Assembly: GCA_030323885.1 (NCBI GenBank)
Contig: CM059190.1
Location: forward strand, 88,449,865 to 88,513,864
DNA length: 64,000 bases
Direction of reading: 5' to 3'
DNA from: Branchipolynoe longqiensis
Lineage: Eukaryota > Annelida > Polychaeta > Phyllodocida > Polynoidae
This document shows positions 11,126 to 20,879 of this stretch, piece after piece. Each line of letters starts with the position of its first letter. Position 1 is the first letter of the stretch. The position numbers and the translations under genes were made by a program. The notes under the pieces are model-generated. The model worked only from the letters and a program-made list of their open reading frames with translations, made no database searches and was not told the DNA's origin.

Positions 11126-11745
11126 GAAAAATGTAAGGTAAACGGTACAAGCAGGGCAACAGAGGAGGTAACACAGGCTGAGGAGGCAGAGAGCAATAAG
11201 AGGGGCTCATGAGGAGCAACAGGCTCGTGAGGAGCAATACAGTAAGGGGCTCATGAGGAGCAGAGGATAAATAGAGGAGGGGCTCAGAAGGAGCAGTGTC
11301 AGAGTTGGTAGAGGGGGGGCCGAGGAGCCCTCCGCCAAAGAGTAAGGAGAGGGCTCGAGGCGCGCCCGAGGCGGGGGCGCGGGGCGCCCGAGGCGGGGCC
11401 CGGAGAGGCAGGCCTGGTTGAGAGGAGGGTCCGGGGCCTACGTGGAAGGGGAGCGGGCGGCCAAAAAAGGGAGGCCCGCTCCTGAGGCCCGGGGGGAGGA
11501 GGTCCGGTGAGGGTCGAGCAGGGGGGCAGCGAACTCCTCAGGGCTGGGCTGGGTGGGTCTCTCGTGAGGCTGGGCTGAGTCATCTGAGGTGTGAGGTGCG
11601 AGGTGATGATCCTCGGCTTCTTCTGGGCGGCGTTTCGATCGGTGTTCGCTGGGAGGCCGTCGGTGGGAATCGCGGGGCTGTCGGGAATGGTTGGGGTGAG
11701 GCGCCGGGCTAGGCCCCCCGGGCCAGCCGGGGGGAGGCCGGCGGA
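11126..11745 (-). other. GC-rich continuation of the DIRS-like element
   Basis: GC content jumps sharply here. Near 11195-11295 the motif GGGGCTCATGAGGAGCA recurs in four variants. Between 11300 and 11745 several minus-strand frames are Pro/Arg-rich because of composition. The stretch follows the gag-like frame and may be its non-coding or eroded downstream part. I cannot assign a protein. Confidence 0.45.
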
Positions 11746-12909
11746 TCAAAAATCCGCCGAGGCGGCCGGGGTCTGGCGCTCACGGGCTTGCTTGGTGCGG
11801 CATCCGGCCTCGCTGTGCATTGTTAATATGCGCCGGACGTTGGCGCAATAGGCACAGACGTGCCGGCGCCTGTCTCCCACCTCGCCGTGAGCCTCTCCGA
11901 GGGGTGCCCGATCGCACGAGGCGGGATCGCGATTCCAAGCGGAGCAGGGAGCCCCGTGAGCGTGCCTATCGTAGGCGGTGCGTGTGTCGGGTTGCTGCCG
12001 GGGCAGGTGTGCGCCTCGGGCCCCATCGTCGCCTCGGGGAGCTGGTGTTGCCGGGGTGGTGGGCGTGGTGAGGGAGTCGACCCTGAGCGCGTTGAGGGCC
12101 ACAGGGTCATGCCACCCCTGGGGGAGCCTTCCGTCCGCGATCCAGGAAAAGATGGTCTCCGAGTACCGGCGGACGGTCGGCCAGGGGTGGATGAGGACGT
12201 CTCTCATGAGGGTGAGGTGGTGTTGGTGTAGGCCCTGGAGGGAGTGATCCGGGAAGGATGGGTGGTTGACCATGGAGAGGAGGGCGAGGCTGTACTCGTC
12301 CTTGGTTGCTTCTCCGAGCTTGACTGCCTTGCGCCCCGCACCCCTCTCCACGAGGTCGCAAGGGAAGAGGTAATCGGCTGGGATCCCTCGGCGGCGCACG
12401 GTGCGATGCGCCTCGGCGGATGCGAGGAGCTCGCGGACCGCGTCGGCCGCGGATGCCGGGCTGTACTCCTCGGGATCCGGGCGGTAGGTGGGCGGTGGTG
12501 CTGAGCTGGCGTGGGCGCGGGTGTAGCCCTCGTACTGTAGGTGCGGGCCCCCGGGCTGAGTCGCTTGAGGTGGAGGCGGCGGCCGGCTCCCGGCTGCGGC
12601 GTACGCCCGAGGCGCCGGGACGTGGTGCAGGCTGCAGGCGGGCTCCCGCCTCGGCGTGGGCGGGGGGCTCCGCGGGGCCCCTCGGGCCTCCCCCCTGTCG
12701 TCCAGGTCTCTGTCCATGCGTCTGGTGAGGCGGGTGATGGCCTCGATGAGGAGGGCCGTCTCGCTGCTGGGCTGGCCCGAGGGTGCTGCCGGGGAGGTCG
12801 GGGCCGCAGAGGGGACGGGGCTACCCGGGGAGCCCGAGGAGGGTCCTGGTGTGGCCATCCCGGAGGTCTTGGAGTTCCTCCGACTCTTCCCTTTGCCGCG
12901 GCCGGGCAT
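11746..12909 (-). CDS. Gag-like protein of a DIRS-type retroelement
   Basis: From the ATG at 12909 the frame runs 387 codons. It starts with a basic MPGRGKGKSRR segment, passes a Ser/Pro/Ala-rich linker, then a non-repetitive middle with DAVRELLASAEAHRTVRRRG and GWHDPVALNALRVD. It ends with a Cys/His cluster (SAWNRDPASCDR then HVCAYCANVRR and a later Cys). The AWNR...C...H.C.YC arrangement is what I know from gag-like first ORFs of DIRS/Ngaro elements, where the protein packages RNA. The frame could open further upstream, to 13197, but that part is low-complexity. It is far more GC-rich than the surroundings, suggesting recent arrival. No RT or recombinase of the same copy follows directly. 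Confidence 0.6.
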   Translation of the reverse strand: MPGRGKGKSRRNSKTSGMATPGPSSGSPGSPVPSAAPTSPAAPSGQPSSETALLIEAITRLTRRMDRDLDDRGEARGAPRSPPPTPRREPACSLHHVPAPRAYAAAGSRPPPPPQATQPGGPHLQYEGYTRAHASSAPPPTYRPDPEEYSPASAADAVRELLASAEAHRTVRRRGIPADYLFPCDLVERGAGRKAVKLGEATKDEYSLALLSMVNHPSFPDHSLQGLHQHHLTLMRDVLIHPWPTVRRYSETIFSWIADGRLPQGWHDPVALNALRVDSLTTPTTPATPAPRGDDGARGAHLPRQQPDTRTAYDRHAHGAPCSAWNRDPASCDRAPLGEAHGEVGDRRRHVCAYCANVRRILTMHSEAGCRTKQARERQTPAASADF

Positions 12910-13038
12910 GGTGCAGGGTCGGCAGAGGAGCAGCGGTCCGAGGTGGAGTCCGAGGTGGAGCAGAGCCAAAGAAGAAGAAAAGGGCAGAGAGCTGGAAGGC
13001 GGCTGGAGGCTGAGTGCCTGAGGGAGGCGGCCGGGCGG

Positions 13039-13048
13039 CCTTATAAGG
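13039..13048. promoter_or_regulatory. TATA-like / CArG-type palindrome upstream of the gag-like frame
   Basis: CCTTATAAGG is a perfect 10-bp palindrome 130 bp upstream of the ATG at 12909, in very GC-rich DNA. It fits a TATA box and is also an exact CC(A/T)6GG box. That it is the element's promoter is inferred from position only. Confidence 0.35.
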
Positions 13049-13196
13049 GGGGAAGTGAGCAGTGGCAGGAGAGGCGTGAGTCGCTCAGGGCCGGGGGAGG
13101 GCGAGGGTGAGCAGCGGGCGTCGCGCGAGGCGCGAATGCTGGGTGAAAGCGGGTAGAGGGGGGGGGGGGTGAGTCGCTCTCCCTTCCCTCGCATCA

Positions 13197-13790
13197 AACG
13201 AAATGCTTCGCATTATGACCAATGTCTCTCAGCTTCAGGTTTCTCTTGATGGTATCCTTGAACCAGAGGCGAGGGCACCCTCTCTTTCTGTAACCAGAAG
13301 ACAGTTGAGAATAGAGGATATGCCTTGGTAGCCTGTCTGATGACATCCTCATGAGGTGTCCAGTCCACCGGAGATTCTTTTTGATTAGAAGACCTTCCAT
13401 AGAGGGCAGCCCTGTCCGTTCAAGTATTTCCTTATTTGTCACTTTGTCCTTCCAGGTTAGCCTCATGATTGAATGCAGATGTTGCATCATGAAGGCATGC
13501 AGCTTTTTCACCTGTTGTCTGTACACTGTCCAAGCCTCGGGTCCGTATAGTAGGGTGGATAGTACGATTGCACGGTAGATCTTGCCTTTGACCTGAATGG
13601 ACACATGGGGGTTGTTCCAGAGTCTCTGGCGTAGTCGGCTAAAAGATGCGCTAGCCTTGCCCATCCTCCTCTGTATTTCAGCATCAATGCGTCCATCACT
13701 TGATATAGTGCTTCCTAGGTAGGCGAATTCCGGAACAGAGTTCAGCTAGTTTCCGTCAAACATGATCTCCTCTCGGGTTAGATGTATTTA
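13197..13790 (-). pseudogene. LINE reverse-transcriptase C-terminal fragment
   Basis: The minus frame (13664-13194) encodes the post-RT part of the LINE that is longer at 25312-26537: IVLSTLLYGPEAWTVYRQQ, LHSIMRLTWKDKVTNKEIL, LIKKNLRWTGHLMRMSSDR. Upstream, to about 13770, LNSVPEFAYLGSTISSDGR is recognisable with a stop. The 3' end is cut off at 13197-13222, where the GC-rich DIRS-like DNA begins. Confidence 0.8.
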
Positions 13791-13799
13791 ATCCACCCT

Positions 13800-14092
13800 A
13801 CAAAATTTATCCAAGACATGCTTGTCTGATGTTGTGCTGAAGTGAAAATATGAGAATTTCACAATCTGTTTTGCTTAACTGTTATCAATAAAATCTAGTT
13901 GGAATGTATTGTGAATGTTAACATGATGTTATAGATGCGTGTTAAGATGATGCTATGGATGGATGTTACATGGATAATTTTAACAGCTCTCTCAATTTGT
14001 CTGAGATCAAAATAAAAACGTGAAAAAAAAATGTTAACTTTAACATATGTACAACATAGAAACCTTTATATGAATATGGATTCCGTTATTAC
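13800..14092. other. AT-rich intron DNA
   Basis: Nothing recognised between the LINE fragment and NIDO exon C. There is a weak repetition of ATGATGTTATAGATGCGTGT near 13921-13965. Confidence 0.4.
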
Positions 14093-14276
14093 CTGGAATG
14101 TTTTCTGCTATTATCTGGAATGTCTTCATTTTTGGTTTCCATGTCACAAATGTGGTAGTTAGATTCTGAGAATGATCCATATACATATTAAAGAAATCCT
14201 TCTCTGGTGCGACTGACACTGGTCTACATCCGATGGAGGCGAGGAGGGAAGGTGGAGCCACGGGTACAGTGTTGGT
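14093..14276 (-). CDS. NIDO-domain protein, exon C (splice donor duplicated)
   Basis: The open minus frame reads APPSLLASIGCRPVSV, DFFNMYMDHSQN then TTTFVTWKPKMKTFQ. This fits the middle of a NIDO domain, where a hydrophobic FV-x-TW strand precedes the NTFQAVL segment encoded in exon D. A 22-bp unit (ACATTCCAG-R-TAATA) is tandemly duplicated at the exon end. The first copy has lost the donor (CAG|ATAATA). The second has a good one (CAG|GTAATA, intron from 14092). Splicing at the first border would be in phase with exon D. Splicing at the second adds 22 bases and shifts the frame into a stop. The upstream border (AG at 14277-14278) is weak. The gene may be broken here, or splicing may be unusual. 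Confidence 0.5.
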
Positions 14277-14289
14277 CTTACGGAGTATA

Positions 14290-14574
14290 ACAAATAATAA
14301 TAATTAATTCTTATGTATCTTTATACTCACATAATTCGTTATACATCACATATAAATTGTATATCCTTGATATTTGTATGGACCATCTCTATTCAGAATG
14401 GCCATAGTCAAACATAAAGGATTAATGAGGATACAATCCAGCCATTGGTTGCAGGAGCAGCCTCATACTGAGCTCAGGAATGTTAAATCTGACCACAAGC
14501 CTCAATGCTTACTGACAACACCTGTGGATCAGCCTCCTTCCCAATCAACACCACCTAATGGGCTGCCCCATATA
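14290..14574. other. Intron DNA left of the Harbinger element
   Basis: No exon or repeat recognised. It ends in the ATA target site of the Harbinger insertion. Confidence 0.4.
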
Positions 14575-14849
14575 CCCCTGTCACACTACAAGGCAATGCG
14601 CCAGCAAAGGGGCAATGTGAAAATACATTTTATGCATTGAAATTCTTGGCGTAATTTGTAATATGTAATATGTAAATACGGGGCCAAGTTTGACATCAGT
14701 GCCATGTAGTTGATGTGAGCGTGCCACGTAGTTGACGTGATCATAATGTCGGTATAGCGTATAATGTGGTTTAGTGAGTGAGGACAGGAATACTTAATTG
14801 TGTCAACCTGAGGCTAGTGAATCTCCATCGCGCGTGAAGCGAACCTACC

Positions 14850-15600
14850 TTGACATTAGCGGCAGACTGAGAGGGAGCAGTGGATCGTGGACAACTTTGT
14901 CTTCCTCAGCTCAGTCATGCAGCACCGGCCGGAGCCCTGCAGAAGTGTAAGTACTATATTTTTTCATTTGCATTCATGTGGATATTAATTTTTAATTTTG
15001 TTATTTAAGTATTTATTTATTTCTTTTAGACCTCATTGTGGACAACTCCTTTTATATATTTAATGGCATTATAATATGCAAGCATCTGGATTTATTTATT
15101 ATTGCCCACAATGTATATATGTAATGGCATTATTATATGCAATCATGTGGATTTATTTATTATTCCCCTCATTATGTAGTCATGTTGTCTTGTATTCATT
15201 GTACTTATGTTGCTTTATTCTTTTGTCTTGCAGGTGTTGGCCACCATTGACACAGTGCATGGTGATCTGGGGGCTGCAGAGACTGCCTGCATTGACCTGC
15301 AGATCGGGTTGGATGAGGAGCAGCCCGAACAACGACCCCTAGCCGAGGCCTGAGGCAAGGTGAAGCAATCCACGAGGGAGGATTACCTGCTGGATGCTCT
15401 GAAGCAAAGCGTCCACAACTAGGGAAACCTGTTGGACAGCCTAACAACCACGCGCATGACCCAAATGACCGCGTTCGCAAACTATGTGTAGGACTGTTTG
15501 TCAACAATGACCAAGGGCCAGTTCCATCATGTGCGGACTGCGATAAACGTCATCCTGTCGTAGGTGATGGAGTCAGAGGTGGCGGATGACAGGACCATAG
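14850..15600 (+). pseudogene. Harbinger MADF/Myb-like protein gene, decayed, two exons
   Basis: In this family the second protein binds DNA and helps bring the transposase to the ends. Exon 1 is cut short. What remains ends in FVFLSSVMQHRPEPCRS at donor AGT|GTAAGT (intron from 14947). Exon 2 starts at 15234 after CTTTTGTCTTGCAG and keeps one frame (LATIDTVHGDLGA, later REDYLLDALKQSV) to about 15600. It has four in-frame stops at 15351 (TGA), 15420, 15489 and 15561 (all TAG). Each is one C-to-T change from CGA or CAG. The same exon 1/intron border is present in the better-preserved copy at 32897-33514, which supports the splice model. Confidence 0.7.
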
Positions 15601-15673
15601 TCTCAGGGTCGGCGCTGTCCCGGGTTTGCCCACCTCCCCCCATGACTCAGACTCTGCGGCCCCCTCTGTGATG

Positions 15674-16610
15674 TCATGCTACTCCTCTTCGTCCAATGCA
15701 TCCTCTTGCCCATCGCCGAACGAGGGATACCAGCCGGATCCCCACCAGTGGCGACATCAACCACCAGCAGGAACACCCTGGGCCTCCATCCGGAACTGTA
15801 GGCTCGGGCTCCGGGAAACCTATGGTACCATCTTCAGTGCTGGCCTTCAGCTCAGAATTATTGAACACCTGCGCATCTGATGCGGAGCCTTTGCCACTGA
15901 CATCGGCCCAGATGTACTTGTATTCTGCATCAACGAGTGCCATGAGAACTATGGAGTAGAATAACTTATAGTTGTAGTACAGGGATCCACTCTTTGGGGG
16001 GACACCGGCAGGCAACATGCTTCCCATCAAGTGCCTCACAGGTATGGGGGAAGTTCGACCGCTCCAAGAAGTTGTCGGAGATGGCACGCCATCCCTCCGG
16101 AGTGGTGGGGCAGGTCATCAACTCGTTGATGTACTCTGCAATGATGGCCTTGCACATCTCTCTCACAATGAGAGATTGGGTGTTGTGTGGCACCCTCCAC
16201 CCAAACTTCATGGAAGGGTACTTGTTGCCCGATGCTAGGTGACACAGATTGAGGGCAAACTTCAGGCCAGGCTCGAGCAGCTCCCTGTAGGTAGTGTAAT
16301 TTTTGGTGATCTGCGGACCCACTCTGGCTAACATCTCATTGAACATCTGGTTAACATCTCGTTGAACATCTGGGGAGGCATCCACATGAAGTTGACGAAG
16401 GAAGCCGTTTCCTCGCTACAGAGTTGCACCAGAACCTGTCATACAAGCCAAACTCATGCCGCCTACCGATTCACTGCCACACCCACAATCGCTTTGGGCA
16501 AGCTTTGTTCCTTCTCCTTCTTCAATATAGTGCAATAACAACACATTTGCCTCATGGAGAACTTTGAGAATGGCCAGTTGGTAGTCCTGCATGACCCACA
16601 CAGGCACATG
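15674..16610 (-). pseudogene. Harbinger DDE transposase, frameshifted and C-terminally truncated
   Basis: The product cut and pasted the element. Recognisable family segments, in order, are VGPQITKNYTTYRELLEPG, CPTTPEGWRAISDNF, CEALDGKHVACRCPP (first catalytic Asp), GSLYYNYKLFYSIVLMALVD, and IWADVSGKGSASDAQVFN (second Asp). The third catalytic acidic region (normally near GDDAF and beyond) is missing or out of frame. A 23-bp tandem duplication at 16328-16373 shifts the frame near the N-terminus. A second shift lies near 16000, where the frame passes from the 16385-15966 ORF to the 16087-15674 ORF. Confidence 0.85.
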
Positions 16611-17224
16611 TATTTGCTGCGAAGAGCAGAGCTGTTCTGCTGACAGGAAGACATTGGAGGTCTTTATATACCCGAAGGCACACGTTCAACAATGTTTGAA
16701 GCATGTGACAGACATTACTTGCATGCTAGACGTTTGTCAACTACGTCAAGTATGTCAGGACACGTTTGCGATACCTTTGAGCAATGTCAGGCACGCATCA
16801 CAGACACGTTTGACCTATGTTGAGATACATTAAGCCCACATTGTTTGAGCGCGGGCGGCATCACTCCAGCATGTCGTTCACTCTCATGTAAGACAACGTT
16901 GATCTAACGTAGCCGACGCAGCTCTATTGCACGCCTAACGTATCTCAACATTAGCCTAACCTGAGTGTAACATCATCCCAATGTAACTGCTTTACGTGGC
17001 AATGTGTCAAAAGTTTTGGGTATGTCCAAAACCTCGAAGTGTGCTGCCATAACTCAACGTAGCCTGACATAACCTGCCATACCTCAATGTAATGACCAAG
17101 ATTCACCTATGTCGGCTCACATTAGCTAGCTATGTTGTAGTGTGACAGGGCCATAACAGTGTATTCTGTACTAACTGAATATCTTCAACAGTCACACCAA
17201 ACATTCAATATCAGATCAGAAAAA

Positions 17225-17370
17225 TGTGAATATGTTTGATATGTGATCATGGTAACAGAACGGAGAGATCCCAGTGAGACAGCAGTATTAAGCAACTGTA
17301 AATGCACACTGTCACAAATTGGTATCCTTCCTGATATGAACATAGATGTTGTTAGGACGTAATGTTAGTT
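17225..17370 (+). repeat. Diverged SINE body and tail fragment
   Basis: ATGCACACTGTCACAAATTG, CCTGATATGAACATAGATGT and TTGTTAGGACGTAA match the 3' half of the SINE at 22075-22235. The tRNA-like head is missing. Confidence 0.65.
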
Positions 17371-17679
17371 ACTCCTGCAAACCTTGTGTGAGACTATTTT
17401 ATCTACAATAATGCAAGCCACAATGATGGTTCCTTTGAGAAGTATGCAGTGAAATCGTGTGGACTTCAGAGACCTGTGAGTATATGATGTTTTGCAAAAT
17501 GCTGTAGCATGCATGAATAAATAAAGGTTGAGTTTACTGGATTTTGAAATATGCTTGAAGAGAGTAAGCTTGGTGAATAAATGATTACATTGGCTATTAC
17601 TTATGGTAACCAGTGATGCCATTGTCACAGAGCAGATTGGTGTCATTTTGTGTAAGGAACGGAAGGAGACTGAGTGGGA

Positions 17680-17800
17680 TGGAGGGCTGGAGGGGGGGGG
17701 GGAGCAGGATGAAGGGTGGACAGGGAGGGAGAAAGATGAGGAGGGGGGGGGGGGAAAGATGAAGGGGGGAGGAGCAGGAGGAGGAACATCAGGAGGAGGA
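17680..17800 (+). repeat. Purine-rich G/GA tract
   Basis: A GGGAGG/GAGGAGG-rich strand asymmetry includes two runs of nine or more G. It keeps an artificial Gly/Glu-rich frame open. No gene is inferred. Confidence 0.8.
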
Positions 17801-17945
17801 ATGCTTTACAACTGCTACTAGTAGTATTGACTATGGTTACTGGTTACTTCTTCCAACCAGACAATGCATGTGTCTGCCATCTATGACAAACAAAAGCACT
17901 CAGTTTATTTATTGGACGTATCACTGGCATACTTACGTAAACATG

Positions 17946-18184
17946 TGAAGAGTTCAGACGCAAAACCATGTAAACGCCAATCCAAAAATGCAGATAAACA
18001 TTGGAATCAAACACTCAAAAACTGTATATTTGTTCATTCCTTCTCTTTTGTTCATTGCTCCATAACCATGTGCTCATATGAAAAGTGGAATTAGTGAGAG
18101 TTAAAATTATTTTCAGGTTGAAATATTTTATTTAAACTAGATTTCTGGATTGGCGTTTACATGGTTTTGCGCCTGAACCCTTCA
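17946..18184. mobile_element. MITE family Y, complete copy (239 bp)
   Basis: The ends form near-perfect ~39-bp inverted repeats (TGAAGAGTTCAGACGCAAAA at the left and the complement GCGCCTGAACCCTTCA at the right). There is no coding capacity. Other copies are at 49184-49395 (complete), 7748-7905 and 61395-61545 (partial). The target duplication is not clear, so I do not name a superfamily. Confidence 0.8.
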
Positions 18185-18310
18185 TGTATCTTGATCTTGT
18201 TCCATGTTATAAAGAATACAGACATTGCATTAAATGTAGCTTGGGTAAAATTTGAGTGTACATTGACTCGTCTTGAAAAGCATTCTAGGATGTATGTATC
18301 AAATCTTTCA

Positions 18311-18441
18311 GGTAATATATGTATGAGGAGGTGTTGTCAAACCAGAATGGAAAATAGATGGGTCAAAATCTGAGGTAGTAAGTGGTTCAGGGGTAAATCT
18401 ACTGGGTCCATGTCTAAACATCAGACCAATGTTGTCATCAA
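18311..18441 (-). CDS. NIDO-domain protein, exon B
   Basis: A strong acceptor (TTGTTTTTCTTCCAG) precedes a phase-0 frame starting VDDNIGLMFRHGPSRFTPEP. This fits the VNNNGLISF...FTP part of a NIDO domain and follows directly, in phase, from exon A, which ends ...FPFFCEARTRVH. The 3' border is unresolved. The frame meets TGA at 18313-18311, and the only GT sites before it (for example after HSG, CTG|GTTTGA) are poor donors. The expected PFWADVD motif is not found here or nearby, so an exon may be missing or replaced. Confidence 0.55.
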
Positions 18442-18499
18442 CCTGGAAGAAAAACAAGAACACACTTACTGTTGCATAATTTGATGAAAGCATCACATT

Positions 18500-19284
18500 T
18501 TGCAAGACAAATGCTCTGTGCCATAAACCAGGTTAGTCTCATCCAGACTGATATATTTATCTAAAATTATGGGTGATCGAATTAAGTACATCAAATTAAA
18601 CAACTTTAGATACTATAACTTTGTGGATTGACAATATGGAAGTACCTGAATAAACTGTGTATAGGATGGCACCCTCCAAAGTGTAATTAAAATTGTTAAT
18701 AATGAGGCCATTGCCTTTATTTTTTTCACGGTTTTCAAGAAGATTCAATGGATGGAGGCTTATATACTAGTGTTCTTCCCAAGATGCTTTTGTCAGTGCA
18801 GAAAAGAATGTTTTCCACAGAGACTTACTTTGAGACCAAATCTTTCAAAGCAGTACATGCTCACTTTCACAGACTGTTTCAATGTTATCATTAACCAGAC
18901 AAAAGACTCATTCACAGATGGGTCCAGAAAGTTAAGGGGTCATAGGACAGTGTTAAATTGTTAGAAAAGAAATATTGAAAGATTAATAATAAAATACCAC
19001 TATATAGTACTGATTCATCCGATTGAAAATTCAGACTTTTTAGGTCTCGTTCATAAATAAATACTAGTTTAAATAAATTCTAAAATATCTACTTTTCACA
19101 AAACTCATATGTGAAGCATTAAGAAAACTGTTTTAATCATATTTAAATAATCCAGTTATTTCTATAAAGTCATTATAATATTATTCCAATTATATAATTA
19201 GCCCTATAAAACCGCTCTGATAATACCTAATTCATTCTATCATGTTGGTATACATATGCATAATATTCAAACCAAGTTAATCTC
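18500..19284. other. Intron DNA, nothing certain
   Basis: This is the intron between NIDO exons A and B. A GTTAATGATAACATTG stretch (minus, near 18885-18905) resembles the start of exon B, but its frame closes within 20 codons. I treat it as chance or a dead exon copy. Confidence 0.35.
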
Positions 19285-20005
19285 AAAATCAGTGCCTACA
19301 GCCCATGGAACCAGAGCCCCAGGGTTGTTGCACACACTCGATTAGAATAGATGAATTTTGCTAGCATCAGACAGAATGTCTGGGGTCCTGCTCTAGAATA
19401 GGTCTGTCTCATTCAAGAGGCAGGAGAAGAGTGCTGATTTCCAGTGTGACTGGAGCATCGGTCTGTTTTTCATTAATAATTAATCTTATGCTGCTAGTGT
19501 GGTCAGGGGCCCGGGGGAAGAGAGCGACTGGCCATCCCACAACCCGCCAATCAAAACACCCCCCACAGCATGGGAGGCGGCACCACCCCATTTGAGTAAT
19601 GGTGACTCATCCCCAGCTGCAGGCGGCACCTCAGTGTATATGTTGATTAGGCTGGTGTGCTAGGCCATTCGGCACCCTGGTGCCAGATAGTTGCAAACAG
19701 TTACAAATATATATATATACTAAAATGTCCTTTTTCTCCAATTGCATTCTTTATGAATACATATAGGAACATTTCTTCAACCTTAACCTACTTCGGATAT
19801 ACCACATCTCTTCATTAATCTCTAGGCACCATGCATGCACATATATTTCACATAGTCTAGTACATGTGATAATGTGAGTGGGCCTCATTGCTCATTAGAT
19901 TACATAACCCCTTACTTATTCTGTCACCCAAGAATAATCATGCTCTTTACCAATATATAAATCTAAACCGAAAATCTGTATATTTTTACAATTGGTTAGT
20001 CTCTT
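19285..20005 (-). repeat. Interspersed LTR-like repeat R1, copy 1
   Basis: On the minus strand this copy runs from the ATATACGGATTTTCGG-type start (near 20000) to the region before the AATAAA block. Better copies are at 50485-51405, 60680-61375 and 24600-25212/26861-27022. It is a truncated copy; coding capacity is absent. Confidence 0.65.
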
Positions 20006-20444
20006 TCACTTTATATTGGTACAATAGTATGCATAATATATTGTAAGTTAGGGGACATTCATCAAGATCCTGGTTTCCCACCCTTGATTTAAAAAAAAGT
20101 GATATAACGAGGCACTAAGCGGGGTAGTACTAGCCCGGGTAACACTAATTGGGGTATACCCGTATGTATACTTCAACCTCTGATATTGACCCATTATATA
20201 TATACATATATGTGTATATATGCATCGACAACTTTATTTAACTAGCAATAATATGCTGTCAACTCAAAACATTAAGACCTAACCAACTTTTATTTAAGCC
20301 CAGAATTAAATGATTACCATAATAACATACAGTACAAATATCCCGCCCCTCTATTCTCACAGGAAATCACAACATGCATGCATACAACCTCTATAAGACT
20401 ATGCAAGTGTGCATCAGTTGAGCATTTGACAAATAGGTACTTAC

Positions 20445-20684
20445 ATGTACTCTTGTTCTGGCTTCACAGAAGAACGGGAATCTTGCTATTGAAATTGGTG
20501 GCGTTATTCTATCATTTCTTCCTGTGCCTTGTGTATCAGTTTTAGGGTCAAAGGGACCAAAATGTTCTGGAAGGCCAAATGCAGCAGAACAATCCCACCC
20601 ATCACATCCAAGACTATTGAGGCCCTGGACAGGCACTGGGTATCTGGCCATCACTAGCACAACAAGAGCTAGCAGTAGAGCCAT
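20445..20684 (-). CDS. Secreted NIDO-domain protein, first coding exon (exon A)
   Basis: The ATG at 20684 starts a signal peptide (MALLLALVVLVMARY, small residues and PVQG near residue 21). The mature chain begins with a CDGWDC pair and HFGPFDPKTD, then ITPPISIARFPFFCEARTRVH. This fits the beginning of a NIDO domain (YPFGP...ISI...FPFFG...V.VN). After exactly 80 codons comes a strong donor, CAT|GTAAGTACC. The frame is open for 65 more codons upstream of this Met, but that part lacks signal-peptide character. The product should act outside the cell, in matrix or on the surface. Downstream modules are outside what I can see. The match to NIDO is from memory of the family, not from a search. Confidence 0.65.
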
Positions 20685-20879
20685 AGTTGAGGGACGATGG
20701 CTTCTGGCAATGCCACTAGAGTGTTGTTGCCTTCCCTTCCCAACACTAAGGCATTCAGCTCCTCCTTCCATCGTTACACACGTATAAGTGACTGTGTGTT
20801 GGAAATTACCCACCAGTACCTTTCTGACTACCGAAGCGTCTGCAGTAATGCATGACATGTGTTGCTGGCATTGAGCCAC

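Larger units (their letters stand above)
14575..17152. mobile_element. PIF/Harbinger DNA transposon, full length, inactive
   Basis: The ends are inverted repeats (CCCTGTCACACTACAA at 14576-14591 and its complement at 17135-17150). They are flanked by the 3-bp duplication ATA (14572-14574 and 17153-17155), the target length expected for PIF/Harbinger. Inside are the two family genes in convergent orientation: a MADF/Myb-like gene on plus and a DDE transposase on minus. About 400 bp before the right end are dense in AACGTAGCC/AACGT motifs, a subterminal repeat field that returns in related elements at 33600-34052 and 54851-55618. Both genes are decayed, so it could move only with outside help. 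It sits in the NIDO gene's intron. Confidence 0.9.

Noticed and set aside
12541..13110. 189-codon plus-strand frame in GC-rich DNA
   Set aside because: It is the shadow of the minus-strand gag-like frame. GC-rich DNA lacks stops on both strands, and only the minus frame has a non-repetitive core and a Cys/His cluster.
18780..18960. Possible duplicated NIDO exon (minus strand, VNDNIETVCESE with donor GTAAGT)
   Set aside because: The similarity to exon B is limited to a few codons, the frame closes before the donor and there is no good acceptor.
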